A stretch of DNA of 64,000 bases from JAWHQP01 sp032586195 (GCA_032586195.1 JAWHQP010000002.1:186001-250000); one strand, 5' to 3'. Positions 1-8,839 are shown, counted from the stretch's first letter. Translations and numbers: made by a program. Notes: generated from the sequence alone by a model not told the origin.

Positions 1-495
1 CTGTTTTTCGGCAGAATGAATTTTGGCGGCAGTCGGAAATACTGCGCCGCCTAAGCCGGCAATGCCCGCTTGGTAGATTTTTTCAATCAGTCGTTCGGGC
101 TGTAAGCTGAGGAAATCTTCGGTTTTCTGCTGTGGCCGCCATTGATCCTTACCGTCCGCTTCAATATGTACGGATAATTCGCTTAAACCTGACGGGTGAG
201 CGGCAATATAAGGCGCGATAGCGATTACGGTTCCCGAGGTGGGCGCGTGGATCGGCAGTGTACGCAGGCCGTCGCCTTGGGTGAGCGGCTGACCTTTTAG
301 CACTTTGTCACCCGTTTTTACCAATAATTCGCCCGCATTGCCGGTATGTTGTTTGAGCGGCACATAGTAACGAGGAGCAGGGGGCGCGGTGCTGATCGGC
401 GTTCGGTTCGATTGCGACTTCATTTCCGGCGGATGAATACCGCCGTCAAAGTCCCATAGTTTACCGGAATTAAAGCGAGTTAACACGTCTGCCAT
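1..495 (-). CDS. rsxC: Electron transport complex subunit RnfC/RsxC, N-terminal part
   Basis: Translation of the complementary strand from the ATG at 493-495 gives about 165 residues starting MADVLTRFNSGKLWDFDGGI, with the RnfC hallmarks GGIHPPEMK near residue 18 and GLGGAVFPTAAK near residue 147. RnfC is the NADH-binding (FMN) peripheral subunit of the Rnf/Rsx membrane complex, which couples NADH:ferredoxin-type electron transfer to ion movement or reduces SoxR. The 4Fe-4S part of the protein lies beyond the window edge. It follows rnfB by 3 bases, so the genes form one operon in the order A-B-C. Identification is by motif recognition and operon context and is secure. Confidence 0.95.
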   Translation of the reverse strand, partial: MADVLTRFNSGKLWDFDGGIHPPEMKSQSNRTPISTAPPAPRYYVPLKQHTGNAGELLVKTGDKVLKGQPLTQGDGLRTLPIHAPTSGTVIAIAPYIAAHPSGLSELSVHIEADGKDQWRPQQKTEDFLSLQPERLIEKIYQAGIAGLGGAVFPTAAKIHSAEKQ

Positions 496-498
496 TGT

Positions 499-1095
499 TT
501 ATTTCCCCACCACTATTTTTTTCCGACCGTCCGTTGTATTCATGACGGGAATGATCTGATCGGCATCAAATTTCCAATTCCAGTTATCAATATTTTTTTC
601 TACTTTTACCATTTTTATGCAGTCTGTCGGGCAAGGGGCGACACAAAGTTCACAGCCCGTACATAAATCGGGAATCACCGTGTGCAAGGCCCGGTTAGTA
701 CCGATAATGGCGTCAACGGGACATGCCTGAATGCATTTGGTGCAGCCGATACACATGTTTTCATCAATAAATGCCACCATGGGAGCAGGAGTTTGTTCGC
801 CGTCACCTTGAGGTTCGGGCACGTCCACGCCCATGAGTTCGGCAATTTTGACGATTGTCGGATGACCGCCGGGCACACATTTGGTAATGTCATCGCCGTT
901 GGCAATGGCCTCGGCATAAGGACGGCAGCCTGGATAACCGCATTGCCCGCATTGGCTTTGCGGCAGTACGGCGTCAATTTTATCTACGATGGGATCCGCC
1001 TCTACCTTCAGTTTAACGGAGGCAAAACCGAGAATAACACCGAAAATCAAGGCTAAAATCGCGACGGCAATGAGAATCGCATAAATCGTAGTCAT
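499..1095 (-). CDS. rsxB: Electron transport complex iron-sulfur subunit RnfB/RsxB
   Basis: 198 residues, the usual length for RnfB. A hydrophobic N-terminal anchor (residues about 4-28) is followed by a 4Fe-4S domain with CGQCGYPGC near residue 49 and then two ferredoxin-type clusters, CIGCTKCIQACP (about 115) and CTGCELCVAPCPTDC (about 145). RnfB passes electrons from RnfC to the membrane subunits of the Rnf/Rsx complex on the cytoplasmic face. It lies 10 bases after rnfA and 3 bases before rnfC on the same strand, as expected for translational coupling. No cysteine of the cluster motifs is missing. Confidence 0.97.
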   Translation of the reverse strand: MTTIYAILIAVAILALIFGVILGFASVKLKVEADPIVDKIDAVLPQSQCGQCGYPGCRPYAEAIANGDDITKCVPGGHPTIVKIAELMGVDVPEPQGDGEQTPAPMVAFIDENMCIGCTKCIQACPVDAIIGTNRALHTVIPDLCTGCELCVAPCPTDCIKMVKVEKNIDNWNWKFDADQIIPVMNTTDGRKKIVVGK

Positions 1096-1105
1096 TCGGC
1101 GGCCC

Positions 1106-1684
1106 TTATTTTACCAGGCCCGTGAAGCCCATAAACGCGAGGGACATCAAACCTGCCGTGACTAACGCGATGGAAGCGCCGCGGAAAGGCAGCGGGACAT
1201 CCGCCGCCGCAATCCGTTCGCGCATCGAAGCAAACAATACCAGCACTAAAGAGAAGCCGAGGGAAGCGGCAAAACCATAGATCACCGATTGGGTCAGATT
1301 GTGGGCAAGATTGATATTAAGCAGAGCAACGCCCAATACCGCACAGTTGGTTGTGATCAGCGGTAAGAAAATACCTAACAGACGATAGAGCGTCGGGCTG
1401 GTTTTATTAATCACCATTTCGGTGAATTGCACCACGACGGCGATAACCAGAATAAACACCAGGGTGCGCAAAAAAACGGCGTTTAACGGAGCAAGCAGAT
1501 AGGTTTCCACTAAATAAGAGCAGAGTGACGCCATGGTCAGTACGAAAGTGGTAGCCAAGCCCATGCCTATTGCCGTTTCGACTTTTTTAGAAACGCCCAT
1601 AAACGGACAAAGACCGAGGAATTTGACAAGCACCACGTTATTAATTAAAGCGGTGCTGATAATTAATAAAATATATTCAGTCAT
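1106..1684 (-). CDS. rsxA: Electron transport complex membrane subunit RnfA/RsxA
   Basis: 192-residue, very hydrophobic protein with about six transmembrane segments, beginning MTEYILLIISTALINNVVLV and containing the conserved LGLCPFMGVSKK and TTNCAVLGVALLN stretches. RnfA is an integral inner-membrane subunit of the Rnf/Rsx ion-translocating electron transport complex and resembles RnfE and NqrE. It is the first gene of the leftward rsxABC operon; a good sigma-70 promoter sits upstream at 1718-1746. Length and sequence match the family closely. Confidence 0.97.
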   Translation of the reverse strand: MTEYILLIISTALINNVVLVKFLGLCPFMGVSKKVETAIGMGLATTFVLTMASLCSYLVETYLLAPLNAVFLRTLVFILVIAVVVQFTEMVINKTSPTLYRLLGIFLPLITTNCAVLGVALLNINLAHNLTQSVIYGFAASLGFSLVLVLFASMRERIAAADVPLPFRGASIALVTAGLMSLAFMGFTGLVK

Positions 1685-1717
1685 GTGTTGAGGTAGAAGT
1701 ATTCGAGTAAACGGCTT

Positions 1718-1746
1718 ATTATCCTGATTTTACCGCTTAAGGACAA
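1718..1746 (-). promoter_or_regulatory. Putative sigma-70 promoter of rsxABC
   Basis: Read on the complementary strand, TTGTCC is followed after exactly 17 bases by GATAAT, about 35 bases before the rsxA start codon. This is seen in the sequence; activity is inferred. Confidence 0.55.
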
Positions 1747-1795
1747 TAGCTATTTTTATGTAAAACTTAACTAGAGTGTATTTTTAACCTATAAA

Positions 1796-2527
1796 TCAAT
1801 AAGTTGTTTCGGTCTGAACGCTTTCTTCGGGAACGGAATCCACTTTAGGGAGAGGTTCGGGATCACCTAGAAAATAGGGTTCTTTTTCACTTATTAAGTC
1901 CCACAGCATTTGCATACGGGCAAACATTTCCCGTACGCGTACCAAGGGATAATCTTTAGGATAAGGGGCGGCAAAGCAAATGGCATCAATATCGTGGTAT
2001 TGCGCGATAAACAGCGCCCTTTCGCAGTGAAAACGCTGGGAAATGATGATCATCGGTTCCGCGTGAAACACTTCTTTGGCCCGAATCACCGAATCCAGGG
2101 TACGGAATCCGGCAAAATCCATGAAAAGTGCGGTGTCGGGAATCCCCATTTTTCGCAGATCTTTTAGCATGGTACGAGGTTCGTTATATTGTATGGTACG
2201 GTTATCGCCGCTGAGCAGCAGATATTGAATTTTGTCCGTCTCATAGAGCGTTTTCGCCGTTTCCAGCCGATTGACATAGAACAGGTTAAGGGTGTTTTTG
2301 GCAAAATATTTCGAAGTGCCGAGCAGTAAGCCGTAAGGACGGGCGGGCAGCTGTTTGAGGTCGGTATAAACGGCGTGACGCACATGGTAGCCGATAAACT
2401 GATCCACCGACACAAGCACGGCGGTTCCGAGACAGGCAAGCGCTAAAACCGCTTGAAAAAGACGTTTTAGGTTTAATTTGGCTAAAAGAGAAACAAATTT
2501 AGATTCTATTTTGCGTTCTTCCAGCAT
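1796..2527 (-). CDS. sanA: SanA-like inner-membrane DUF218 protein
   Basis: 243 residues with one N-terminal transmembrane segment (about residues 20-45) and a DUF218 domain. Diagnostic stretches are LLLGTSKYF, YLLLSGDNRT, YNEPRTMLKDLRKMGIP, DFAGFRTLDSVIRAKEVF and IISQRFHCERALFIA, which match E. coli SanA nearly word for word. SanA is linked to envelope barrier function; its loss makes E. coli sensitive to vancomycin at high temperature, but its biochemical activity is not settled. The C-terminal 30 residues are acidic and variable. It stands alone between the rsx promoter and the metX regulatory region and reads away from metX. Confidence 0.85.
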   Translation of the reverse strand: MLEERKIESKFVSLLAKLNLKRLFQAVLALACLGTAVLVSVDQFIGYHVRHAVYTDLKQLPARPYGLLLGTSKYFAKNTLNLFYVNRLETAKTLYETDKIQYLLLSGDNRTIQYNEPRTMLKDLRKMGIPDTALFMDFAGFRTLDSVIRAKEVFHAEPMIIISQRFHCERALFIAQYHDIDAICFAAPYPKDYPLVRVREMFARMQMLWDLISEKEPYFLGDPEPLPKVDSVPEESVQTETTY

Positions 2528-2621
2528 TCCGACATCTCACGTACCTGTTTATTCAATAAAGTCAGTACATTAAATAAAAATGTCGGGGAGTTCAAGCAAT
2601 AAATTTTCGCATAAAAAATTT

Positions 2622-2637
2622 AGCCGTTTAGACGTCT
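2622..2637 (+). promoter_or_regulatory. MetJ operator (two tandem met boxes)
   Basis: AGCCGTTT (2622-2629) is directly followed by AGACGTCT (2630-2637), the exact 8-base met-box consensus. MetJ binds tandem met boxes as a dimer array with S-adenosylmethionine as corepressor. The site lies just upstream of a TTGACA -35 element and about 95 bases before metX, so repression of metX by MetJ is the natural reading. Confidence 0.75.
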
Positions 2638-2645
2638 AAAATTTC

Positions 2646-2674
2646 TTGACAACAATAAACCGCGCAGGTAGTTT
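2646..2674 (+). promoter_or_regulatory. Putative metX promoter
   Basis: A perfect -35 TTGACA (2646-2651) is followed after 17 bases by TAGTTT (2669-2674), a weak -10. It overlaps the end of the met-box array by position. The -10 assignment is uncertain. Confidence 0.45.
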
Positions 2675-2730
2675 ATGTTCCTAATTAAAATTAAAAAAAT
2701 GCAACATAGAAATTGCTTACGGAATATCCC

Positions 2731-3804
2731 ATGTCACTACAAAAAGACATCTTTTTTACTCAAGAGCCTTTACAGCTTGTGTTGGGCGGTCGGCTTGAGC
2801 AAATTGAAGTAGCTTATCGCACCTATGGCAGATTAAACGCGAATAAAAGCAATGCCGTTCTGATTTGCCATGCCTTAACCGGCGACGCGGAACCTTATGT
2901 GGATTCGCCGACGGCAACAGGCTGGTGGCAGAATTTTATGGGCGACGGGCTGGCATTGGATACCTCGAAGTATTTTTTTATTTGTTCCAACGTATTAGGC
3001 GGCTGTAAAGGTACCACGGGGCCGGCCTCGCTGAATCCGAAAACCCGACGGCCTTACGGCAGCCTGTTTCCGCATATTACCGTACAGGATATTGTACAGG
3101 TACAGAAAAGCTTAATCGACGCTTTGAATATTCCCCGTTTACATGCGGTGATCGGCGGATCTTTCGGCGGCATGCAGGCGACGCAGTGGGCGATTTATTA
3201 TCCCGATTTTGTTGATAACATTGTCAATCTCTGTTCCTCGCTGACCCTCAGCGCGGAGGCGATCGGTTTTAATCATGTGATGCGTCAGGCTATCGTCAAC
3301 GATCCGCATTTCAATCACGGCGATTATTATCAGGGCGAGCCGCCCGACAAGGGGCTAGCAATCGCGCGTATGCTCGGCATGCTGACTTATCGTACCGATG
3401 TGCAGCTGGCGAAGGCATTCGGTCGGGCGACCAAGAATGAAGGGCAGTTCTGGGGTGATTATTTTCAGGTAGAGTCTTATTTGAGCTATCAAGGGCGTAA
3501 ATTTCTCGATCGTTTTGACGCCAATAGTTATCTGCATTTGCTGCGGGCGCTGGATCTTTATGATCCGAGTCTGGGTTTTGACAGTATTCAGGCGGCTCTC
3601 GGCCGGATTAAAGCCCGTTATACGCTGGTTTCAGTGATGAACGACCAGCTGTTTAAACGTACTGATCTGCAAAAAAGCAAAACCTTACTGGAACAGAACG
3701 GAGTCGATTTGCAGTTTTACGAATTCCTTTCCGATTACGGTCATGATGCGTTTTTGGTCGATTATGACATTTTCGCGGCAAAGATTATCGCCGGGCTGGA
3801 ATAG
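2731..3804 (+). CDS. metX: Homoserine O-acetyltransferase
   Basis: Alpha/beta-hydrolase enzyme that acetylates homoserine with acetyl-CoA, the first committed step of methionine synthesis in organisms using MetX. The ATG at 2731 (MSLQKDIFFTQEPL) gives 357 residues and fits the family; an in-frame TTG at 2713 is a less likely start. Visible motifs are the NAVLICHALTGD oxyanion region, the nucleophile elbow GGSFGGMQATQW (Ser at about residue 145) and the C-terminal DYGHDAFLVD carrying the catalytic His, with an Asp before it. The upstream MetJ operator supports the methionine role. A terminator of paired uptake signals follows. Confidence 0.95.
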   Translation: MSLQKDIFFTQEPLQLVLGGRLEQIEVAYRTYGRLNANKSNAVLICHALTGDAEPYVDSPTATGWWQNFMGDGLALDTSKYFFICSNVLGGCKGTTGPASLNPKTRRPYGSLFPHITVQDIVQVQKSLIDALNIPRLHAVIGGSFGGMQATQWAIYYPDFVDNIVNLCSSLTLSAEAIGFNHVMRQAIVNDPHFNHGDYYQGEPPDKGLAIARMLGMLTYRTDVQLAKAFGRATKNEGQFWGDYFQVESYLSYQGRKFLDRFDANSYLHLLRALDLYDPSLGFDSIQAALGRIKARYTLVSVMNDQLFKRTDLQKSKTLLEQNGVDLQFYEFLSDYGHDAFLVDYDIFAAKIIAGLE

Positions 3805-3822
3805 CTGAAAAACTCGGAATTT

Positions 3823-3878
3823 CAGCACCGCGCTTTAACTGGCGGAAGCAAAGTGCGGTGCTGATTTCGGGGTTTTTT
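3823..3878 (+). terminator. Terminator after metX built from two inverted uptake signals
   Basis: CAGCACCGCGCTTT (3823-3836) pairs with AAAGTGCGGTGCTG (3850-3863; one mismatched or wobble position) around a short loop, followed by a T-run at 3873-3879. The 3' arm is an exact uptake signal (3851-3859). Confidence 0.75.
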
Positions 3879-3932
3879 TAAAGGTTGATAAAACAAAGGC
3901 TGGTTATCAACAACTTGATTTTGCCGCGGATA

Positions 3933-5663
3933 TTACATTTTTTCTACGGTTTTAATGCCGAGTAGATCTAAGCCCTGCTTTAGGGTTTTTTCCGTTAAAG
4001 CAGCGAGTTTTAACCGGCTTAATTTTACCTTTTCTTCCGTGTTCAAAATCGGACAATGTTCGTAGAAGTTTGAAAAAATGCCTGCCAGTTCATACAGATA
4101 CTGGCACAGAATATGCGGCATGCCTTCTTTTGCCACGGTAGTGACGGCTTCTTCAAATTGTAGCAATTTAATAGCTAGGGCTCGTTCTTTATCATCACTG
4201 ATACTGACGTGTGCAGCGTCAAGTGCGGTGCTGTTTTCATCCGTTTTATTAAAAATGGAGCGAATGCGCGTGTAAGCATACTGCATATAAGGAGCGGTGT
4301 TGCCCTCAAAGCTGAGCATATTGTCCCAGTCAAATACATAATCGGTGGTGCGGTTTTTGGATAAATCCGCGTATTTGACCGAGCCGATTGCCACCGCCTC
4401 AATAACAGCCGCTTTTTCCTCGGCGGATAGATTCGGATTTTTTTCATTAATCAGTACGCCGGCACGTTCCACCGCTTCATCTAATAAATCCACCAGTTTT
4501 ACGGTGCCGCCGCTGCGGGTTTTAAACGGTTTGCCGTCTTTGCCCAGCATCATGCCGAAGTTCTGATGTTCCAGGCTGAAGGAATCGGGAACATAGCCTG
4601 CTTTGCGGGTGATCAGCCACGCCTGCTGCATATGCTGGCTCTGGCGGGTATCGGAAAACACCAGTACACGGTCCGCGTGCAGAGTCTGGTAACGGTATTT
4701 TGCGGCAGCAATATCGGTTGTAGTGTAAAGGAAGCCGCCGTCTTTTTTCTGTACGATCACACCCATCGGGTCGCCGTCTTTATTTTTAAATTCATCCAGA
4801 TACACTACTAAAGCGCCGTCATCTTCCACCGCTAAACCCTGTTTTTTCAAATCCGCCACAATGCCCGGCAGCATTGGGTTGTACAGGCTTTCTCCCATAA
4901 CGTCTTTCGGCGTGAGGGTCACGTTCAGCCGTTCGTAATTACGCTGATTCTGGCGCATGGTCATATCCACCAGTTTTTTCCACATGGTGCGGCAGTATTC
5001 ATCACCACTCTGTAATTTCACTACATAGCCGCGCGCTTTTGCGGCAAATTCTTCGTCATTATCATAATGTTTTTTGGCCGCGCGATAGAACGCTTCAAGG
5101 TCGCTTAATTCCATTTCGCTGGCATGTTCGTTTTCCATTTTTTCCAGATAGGCAATCAGCATGCCGAACTGGGTTCCCCAATCGCCCACGTGGTTGGCTC
5201 GAATGACATGGTTGCCCATAAATTCAAGAGTGCGCACCACGGCATCGCCGATAATGGTGGAACGTAGGTGACCTACATGCATTTCCTTCGCCACATTCGG
5301 GGAGGAGTAATCCACCACCACGGTTTGCGGACGGGCGGAGTGAATGCCGAGATTTTTTGCTTTCAAGGCGGCTTCCGCTTGTGCGGCAACCCAGTCTTTG
5401 TTTAAGAAAATATTGATAAAACCCGGGCCGGCGATTTCGGTTTTTTCCGCGATTTCGTGTAAATCAACTTTATCTAACACTTGCCGGGCAAAATCCCGTG
5501 GCGCTATGCCGAGTTTTTTTGCAGTGCCCATAATGCCGTTGGCCTGATAATCGCCAAATTGGACTTTGCCTGATTGGCGAACCGCTGATTCGCATTGTTC
5601 ATCCGCTCCGGCGGCGATCATCGCTTGTTTGATTCTGTCGGATAAAATGGATTGAATATTCAC
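3933..5663 (-). CDS. argS: Arginyl-tRNA synthetase
   Basis: 576 residues, normal length for class Ia ArgRS. The N-terminal additional domain is followed by the signature SSPNVAKEMHVGHLRSTIIGD, in which HVGH is the HIGH-type ATP-binding motif, and the C-terminal anticodon-binding domain ends with LKQGLDLLGIKTVEKM. A canonical KMSKS motif is absent, as in many ArgRS, with MMLGKDGKPFKTRSGG in its place. The enzyme charges tRNA-Arg in the cytoplasm. It is transcribed leftward and diverges from yecM across about 95 bases, the same neighbourhood as in E. coli. An uptake signal lies inside the gene at 4221-4229. Confidence 0.98.
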   Translation of the reverse strand: MNIQSILSDRIKQAMIAAGADEQCESAVRQSGKVQFGDYQANGIMGTAKKLGIAPRDFARQVLDKVDLHEIAEKTEIAGPGFINIFLNKDWVAAQAEAALKAKNLGIHSARPQTVVVDYSSPNVAKEMHVGHLRSTIIGDAVVRTLEFMGNHVIRANHVGDWGTQFGMLIAYLEKMENEHASEMELSDLEAFYRAAKKHYDNDEEFAAKARGYVVKLQSGDEYCRTMWKKLVDMTMRQNQRNYERLNVTLTPKDVMGESLYNPMLPGIVADLKKQGLAVEDDGALVVYLDEFKNKDGDPMGVIVQKKDGGFLYTTTDIAAAKYRYQTLHADRVLVFSDTRQSQHMQQAWLITRKAGYVPDSFSLEHQNFGMMLGKDGKPFKTRSGGTVKLVDLLDEAVERAGVLINEKNPNLSAEEKAAVIEAVAIGSVKYADLSKNRTTDYVFDWDNMLSFEGNTAPYMQYAYTRIRSIFNKTDENSTALDAAHVSISDDKERALAIKLLQFEEAVTTVAKEGMPHILCQYLYELAGIFSNFYEHCPILNTEEKVKLSRLKLAALTEKTLKQGLDLLGIKTVEKM

Positions 5664-5759
5664 GTAACTTTACCTTTAATATGTGATGTTTTGGATTTCA
5701 AAAATAGTTTGGTATGATACCGTCATTTGAGGTGTTATTAAAGAATCAGACGAGAAAAA

Positions 5760-6347
5760 ATGCAAAATTCGGCTCAGGCTCATCCGTTATTCCGCCAGCC
5801 TATCGCAAATTATGCCGATTACCTTGAATTTGAACGTAAAATTCAGGAATTGGCGCAACAAATGCAAATAAATTTATCGGATTATGAAATCGATCATTTG
5901 TCAATTCGTGTAAATTCCGCATTAACCGGGAAAAGTTGGCTGACAGCTTTATTAAAGTGCGGTAAAATTTTGAGCGATAACGTCGTAAACGGGCGGGTTA
6001 TTTATCTGATTTCCTTAGATAAACCGCTTTTGTTTGCGGGGCGGTTCGTGGAAATCATCGAATTGCCGTTTCCTAAAAATAAATGTTATCCGGAGGAAAG
6101 CTGGGAACATATTGAAATAGTGAGCCCGTTTTTGCCGAACGAATCAACAAATGATTGGTATCAACGGATTCAAACAACATTTTTATGGAACCAATCATCA
6201 CTTTTTAACGTCAAATCGGATGAACCTAACATGGAAGGGGAACAACTTCCGAATCCATCAGTTGCAGTGAGCTTTGCGGATAAATCTGATAATCACACTT
6301 GCATTAAAGTTCACCCGTATAATATAAAGAATATTATTAAGGTTTAA
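5760..6347 (+). CDS. yecM: YecM family protein (VOC-like fold)
   Basis: 195 residues; the first 185 match the YecM family, with IDHLSIRVNS, GRVIYLISLDKPL and WEHIEIVSPF visible. The E. coli protein has a vicinal-oxygen-chelate-like fold and is suspected, not shown, to bind metal. Its position divergent from argS is conserved with E. coli. The stop codon TAA shares bases with the ATG of the next lipoprotein gene (6347). An uptake signal at 5955-5963 is translated inside the gene. Function is unknown. Confidence 0.85.
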   Translation: MQNSAQAHPLFRQPIANYADYLEFERKIQELAQQMQINLSDYEIDHLSIRVNSALTGKSWLTALLKCGKILSDNVVNGRVIYLISLDKPLLFAGRFVEIIELPFPKNKCYPEESWEHIEIVSPFLPNESTNDWYQRIQTTFLWNQSSLFNVKSDEPNMEGEQLPNPSVAVSFADKSDNHTCIKVHPYNIKNIIKV

Positions 6348-6685
6348 TGAATATGAAGAAATTTACTCTTGCATTAACTGTTTTGCTGAGTTTAGGTTTA
6401 ACGGCTTGTTCAAGCGGCAAGAAAGATGAAAATTCCTATGACGGCGAAATTCTTTTCAGCCAATATGAGGGAAATAATCTTAAATTAACCATTCGCCAGA
6501 ACAATTGTGACAACAAACAGGAAGGTGAAGTGAAAAACCTAACTTTAACGGAAGCATATGATTCCAATCATGTAGTAGGTGCTTGCGTGCGTGTTTCACA
6601 AGATGAGAACGGCAACACAAGTGTGGAAAATATTTCAAGATCGGAGTCTCGCTCATGGATCGCGAGAAGTGGTAAACATCAATAA
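6347..6685 (+). CDS. Small predicted lipoprotein of unknown function
   Basis: 112 residues beginning with a lipoprotein signal, MNMKKFTLALTVLLSLGLTA, then lipobox LTAC with Cys near residue 21 followed by Ser-Ser, which under the E. coli +2 rule predicts outer-membrane sorting. The mature part is about 90 residues, polar, with two further cysteines (about 65 and 85) that could form a disulfide. The start at 6347 overlaps the yecM stop; an ATG at 6353 is equally possible because AAGG at 6339-6342 could serve either. I do not recognise a family. The signal is close to that of the next gene slyB. Confidence 0.75.
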   Translation: MNMKKFTLALTVLLSLGLTACSSGKKDENSYDGEILFSQYEGNNLKLTIRQNNCDNKQEGEVKNLTLTEAYDSNHVVGACVRVSQDENGNTSVENISRSESRSWIARSGKHQ

Positions 6686-6706
6686 TCGTAAATAGGATTT
6701 AGGACT

Positions 6707-7168
6707 ATGAAAAAATTAACGGTAGCATTAGCTCTTGCATTAAGTTTAGGTTTAACCGGCTGCGCTAATACGGATATTTACAGCGGTAATGTGTATTCAT
6801 CCAATCAGGCGAAAGAAGCCCGTTCAATCTCTTACGGTACAATCGTGTCAGCCCGTCCGGTAAAAATTCAGGCGGATAACCAAGGTGTTATTGGTACTGT
6901 TGGCGGCGGTGTGTTGGGTGGTGTGGCCGGCAGTGCCGTTGGCGGCGGTACGGGGCGGGTATTGGCAAGCGCGGTAGGTGCGGTTGCCGGTGCCGTGGTC
7001 GGTAGCAAAGTCGAAGAAAAGGCAAGCCAGGTTGACGCGTTGGAACTTGTGATTAAGAAAGACGACGGTAAAGAAATTGTCGTTGTTCAAAAAGCGGACA
7101 GCTCGTTAAAAGCGGGAGCCCGTGTGCGTATCGTCGGCGGTTCAACCCTTAATGTATCCGCTATTTAA
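6707..7168 (+). CDS. slyB: Outer-membrane lipoprotein SlyB/Pcp with glycine zipper
   Basis: 153 residues with signal MKKLTVALALALSLGLTGC (Cys about 19), then the glycine-zipper segment GVIGTVGGGVLGGVAGSAVGG and a following AVGAVAGAVVGSKVEE hydrophobic hairpin, and a C-terminal beta-rich domain ending VRIVGGSTLNVSAI. This matches the SlyB/Pcp (PAL cross-reacting protein) family. Family members are outer-membrane lipoproteins involved in envelope integrity; in E. coli SlyB belongs to the PhoPQ stress response. It follows the smaller lipoprotein by 21 bases and ends at a terminator. Confidence 0.92.
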   Translation: MKKLTVALALALSLGLTGCANTDIYSGNVYSSNQAKEARSISYGTIVSARPVKIQADNQGVIGTVGGGVLGGVAGSAVGGGTGRVLASAVGAVAGAVVGSKVEEKASQVDALELVIKKDDGKEIVVVQKADSSLKAGARVRIVGGSTLNVSAI

Positions 7169-7186
7169 TCACTGAATCCGGTATAT

Positions 7187-7224
7187 AAAAGGCTTTTGAT
7201 TTGTTCAAAGGCCTTTTGTCTTTT
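7187..7224 (+). terminator. Terminator after slyB
   Basis: AAAAGGC (7187-7193) pairs with GCCTTTT (7211-7217), followed by T-rich sequence. Confidence 0.6.
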
Positions 7225-7240
7225 CGTTGCAGGCAATTAG

Positions 7241-8839
7241 ATGAAGCTTTCGTTTTCCCGTTTTCATTCATTGTTCACCCAAAGTGCGGTGTTGTTTTCG
7301 TCAGTTTTGCTGCTTTCGGGCTGTGATAATGTAAAAGCGTTTTTTGCCCGGACGGTTCCGGACTCGGTGCACGAAGAAAATACCCAAGACCGCTCTCCCG
7401 CGGCGGAGGATGAAGCGGCGTTTAATACGCTACTCCGCGGCGTTTATCATGAGATGAAGTTAAATGTTGCCGAGATTGATTCCAATGAACAGGCGGATTT
7501 TTTACGCGATTTGCTGGAAGGCTTGGTGATTTATGATAAAAAAGGAGATATTCGGCCTGCGGTGGCGGAAGGCTGGTCTTCCCAAGACGGCAAGATATGG
7601 CGGTTTAATTTACGCCGAAATGCCTATTGGTCGAACGGTACTGCGGTGACGGCTCAGGATTTTGTCCGCGGTTGGCGGCATTTAATTCAATCCCAAAGTC
7701 CGCTAAAACAGTATTTTGCCTTTATGAATATCACCAATGCCCAGGCAATTTTAGCGGGTAAAGCAAAGCCCGAATCGCTCGGCGTGGAAGCAATAGATGA
7801 TAAACAATTACAGATTAGTTTAGATAAATCAACACCTTATTTGCCTAAAATGCTGGCACATATTGCCTTATTACCGCAATTTTCCGGTGAAGGCACGGAA
7901 TTTGTGGGCAATGGTGCATATCGTTTGGCAGGGCGGCAGGCAGATACTATTTTACTAAGCCAGAATGAAAATTATTGGGATCATGGACATGTGCATTTTC
8001 CACAGGTGCAATATAAAAAACTGCCACAGCAGCAGGCGGTAAACGATCTGGACTTTGTTGCCGATGTGGTAAATAGCGGCAATGTAGCCCCTCTTTATTT
8101 CCCGAAGCTTTGTACCTATTTTTATGAATTTAACTTCAATGATCCTTATTTGAAGCAAAGTGCGGTGCGAAATTCGCTTGTTTCGATGGTTTCTTCCGGT
8201 GCGATCGTGCAGGGCGAACGGCTGCCGGTGATTAAGATTGATTACTTTGTTCCGCGTAACATGGAATCGGAACAGGATTCGAGCTGGGAGGATATGGCGG
8301 TAGAAAATGTGCTGAAACAGTCGGGTATTTCCGAATCGCATCCGTTGCATTTGAAACTAACCTATGATCAAGAAGGCATACACGGTCAGATTGCAAATCG
8401 GTTGATTCGCGATTGGAGTCAATCGGAATTAATTACGGTACAGAATGATCCGGTCAGTTGGCAGCAATTGTTGGAAAAACGCAGTAAGGGTGATTACCAG
8501 ATTATTCGTTCCGGCTGGTGTGCGGATTATAATGATCCGTCCGCCTTTTTCAATTTGCTTTATTCGAAAAACCCCGATAATAAGACGGGATTAAAAAATG
8601 CGGAATTGGATCAGTTGATTGAACAAAGCTGGAATTATGCACTTTCAGCACAGGAACGTGAGGCGATTTACCAGAAGATTTTAACCATCGCACATCGCGA
8701 ACGCGTGTTTTTGCCTATATTTCAATACAGTAAACCGGTGTTTATTAAACGTGACATTGCGGGGTATGATGTCACAAACCCGACGGAAATTATTTACAGT
8801 AAGGATCTTTATCGCCGTAAACGCTCCGAATTAAATTGA
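7241..8839 (+). CDS. Orphan peptide-binding lipoprotein, OppA/SBP family 5
   Basis: 532 residues. The N terminus is a lipoprotein signal ending LLLSGC (Cys about 28), followed by Asp at +2, which under the E. coli rule would favour inner-membrane retention. The body is an SBP_bac_5 extracellular solute-binding domain: LLEGLVIYDKKGDIRPAVAEGW, FNLRRNAYWSNGTAVTAQDFV (split here for length), and GWCADYNDPSAFFNLL near the C terminus are typical of OppA/MppA peptide binders. No permease or ATPase genes adjoin, so it would have to share another Opp/Dpp transporter. It resembles the H. influenzae protein HI0213. Two uptake signals lie inside the gene. Exact ligand unknown. Confidence 0.85.
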   Translation: MKLSFSRFHSLFTQSAVLFSSVLLLSGCDNVKAFFARTVPDSVHEENTQDRSPAAEDEAAFNTLLRGVYHEMKLNVAEIDSNEQADFLRDLLEGLVIYDKKGDIRPAVAEGWSSQDGKIWRFNLRRNAYWSNGTAVTAQDFVRGWRHLIQSQSPLKQYFAFMNITNAQAILAGKAKPESLGVEAIDDKQLQISLDKSTPYLPKMLAHIALLPQFSGEGTEFVGNGAYRLAGRQADTILLSQNENYWDHGHVHFPQVQYKKLPQQQAVNDLDFVADVVNSGNVAPLYFPKLCTYFYEFNFNDPYLKQSAVRNSLVSMVSSGAIVQGERLPVIKIDYFVPRNMESEQDSSWEDMAVENVLKQSGISESHPLHLKLTYDQEGIHGQIANRLIRDWSQSELITVQNDPVSWQQLLEKRSKGDYQIIRSGWCADYNDPSAFFNLLYSKNPDNKTGLKNAELDQLIEQSWNYALSAQEREAIYQKILTIAHRERVFLPIFQYSKPVFIKRDIAGYDVTNPTEIIYSKDLYRRKRSELN

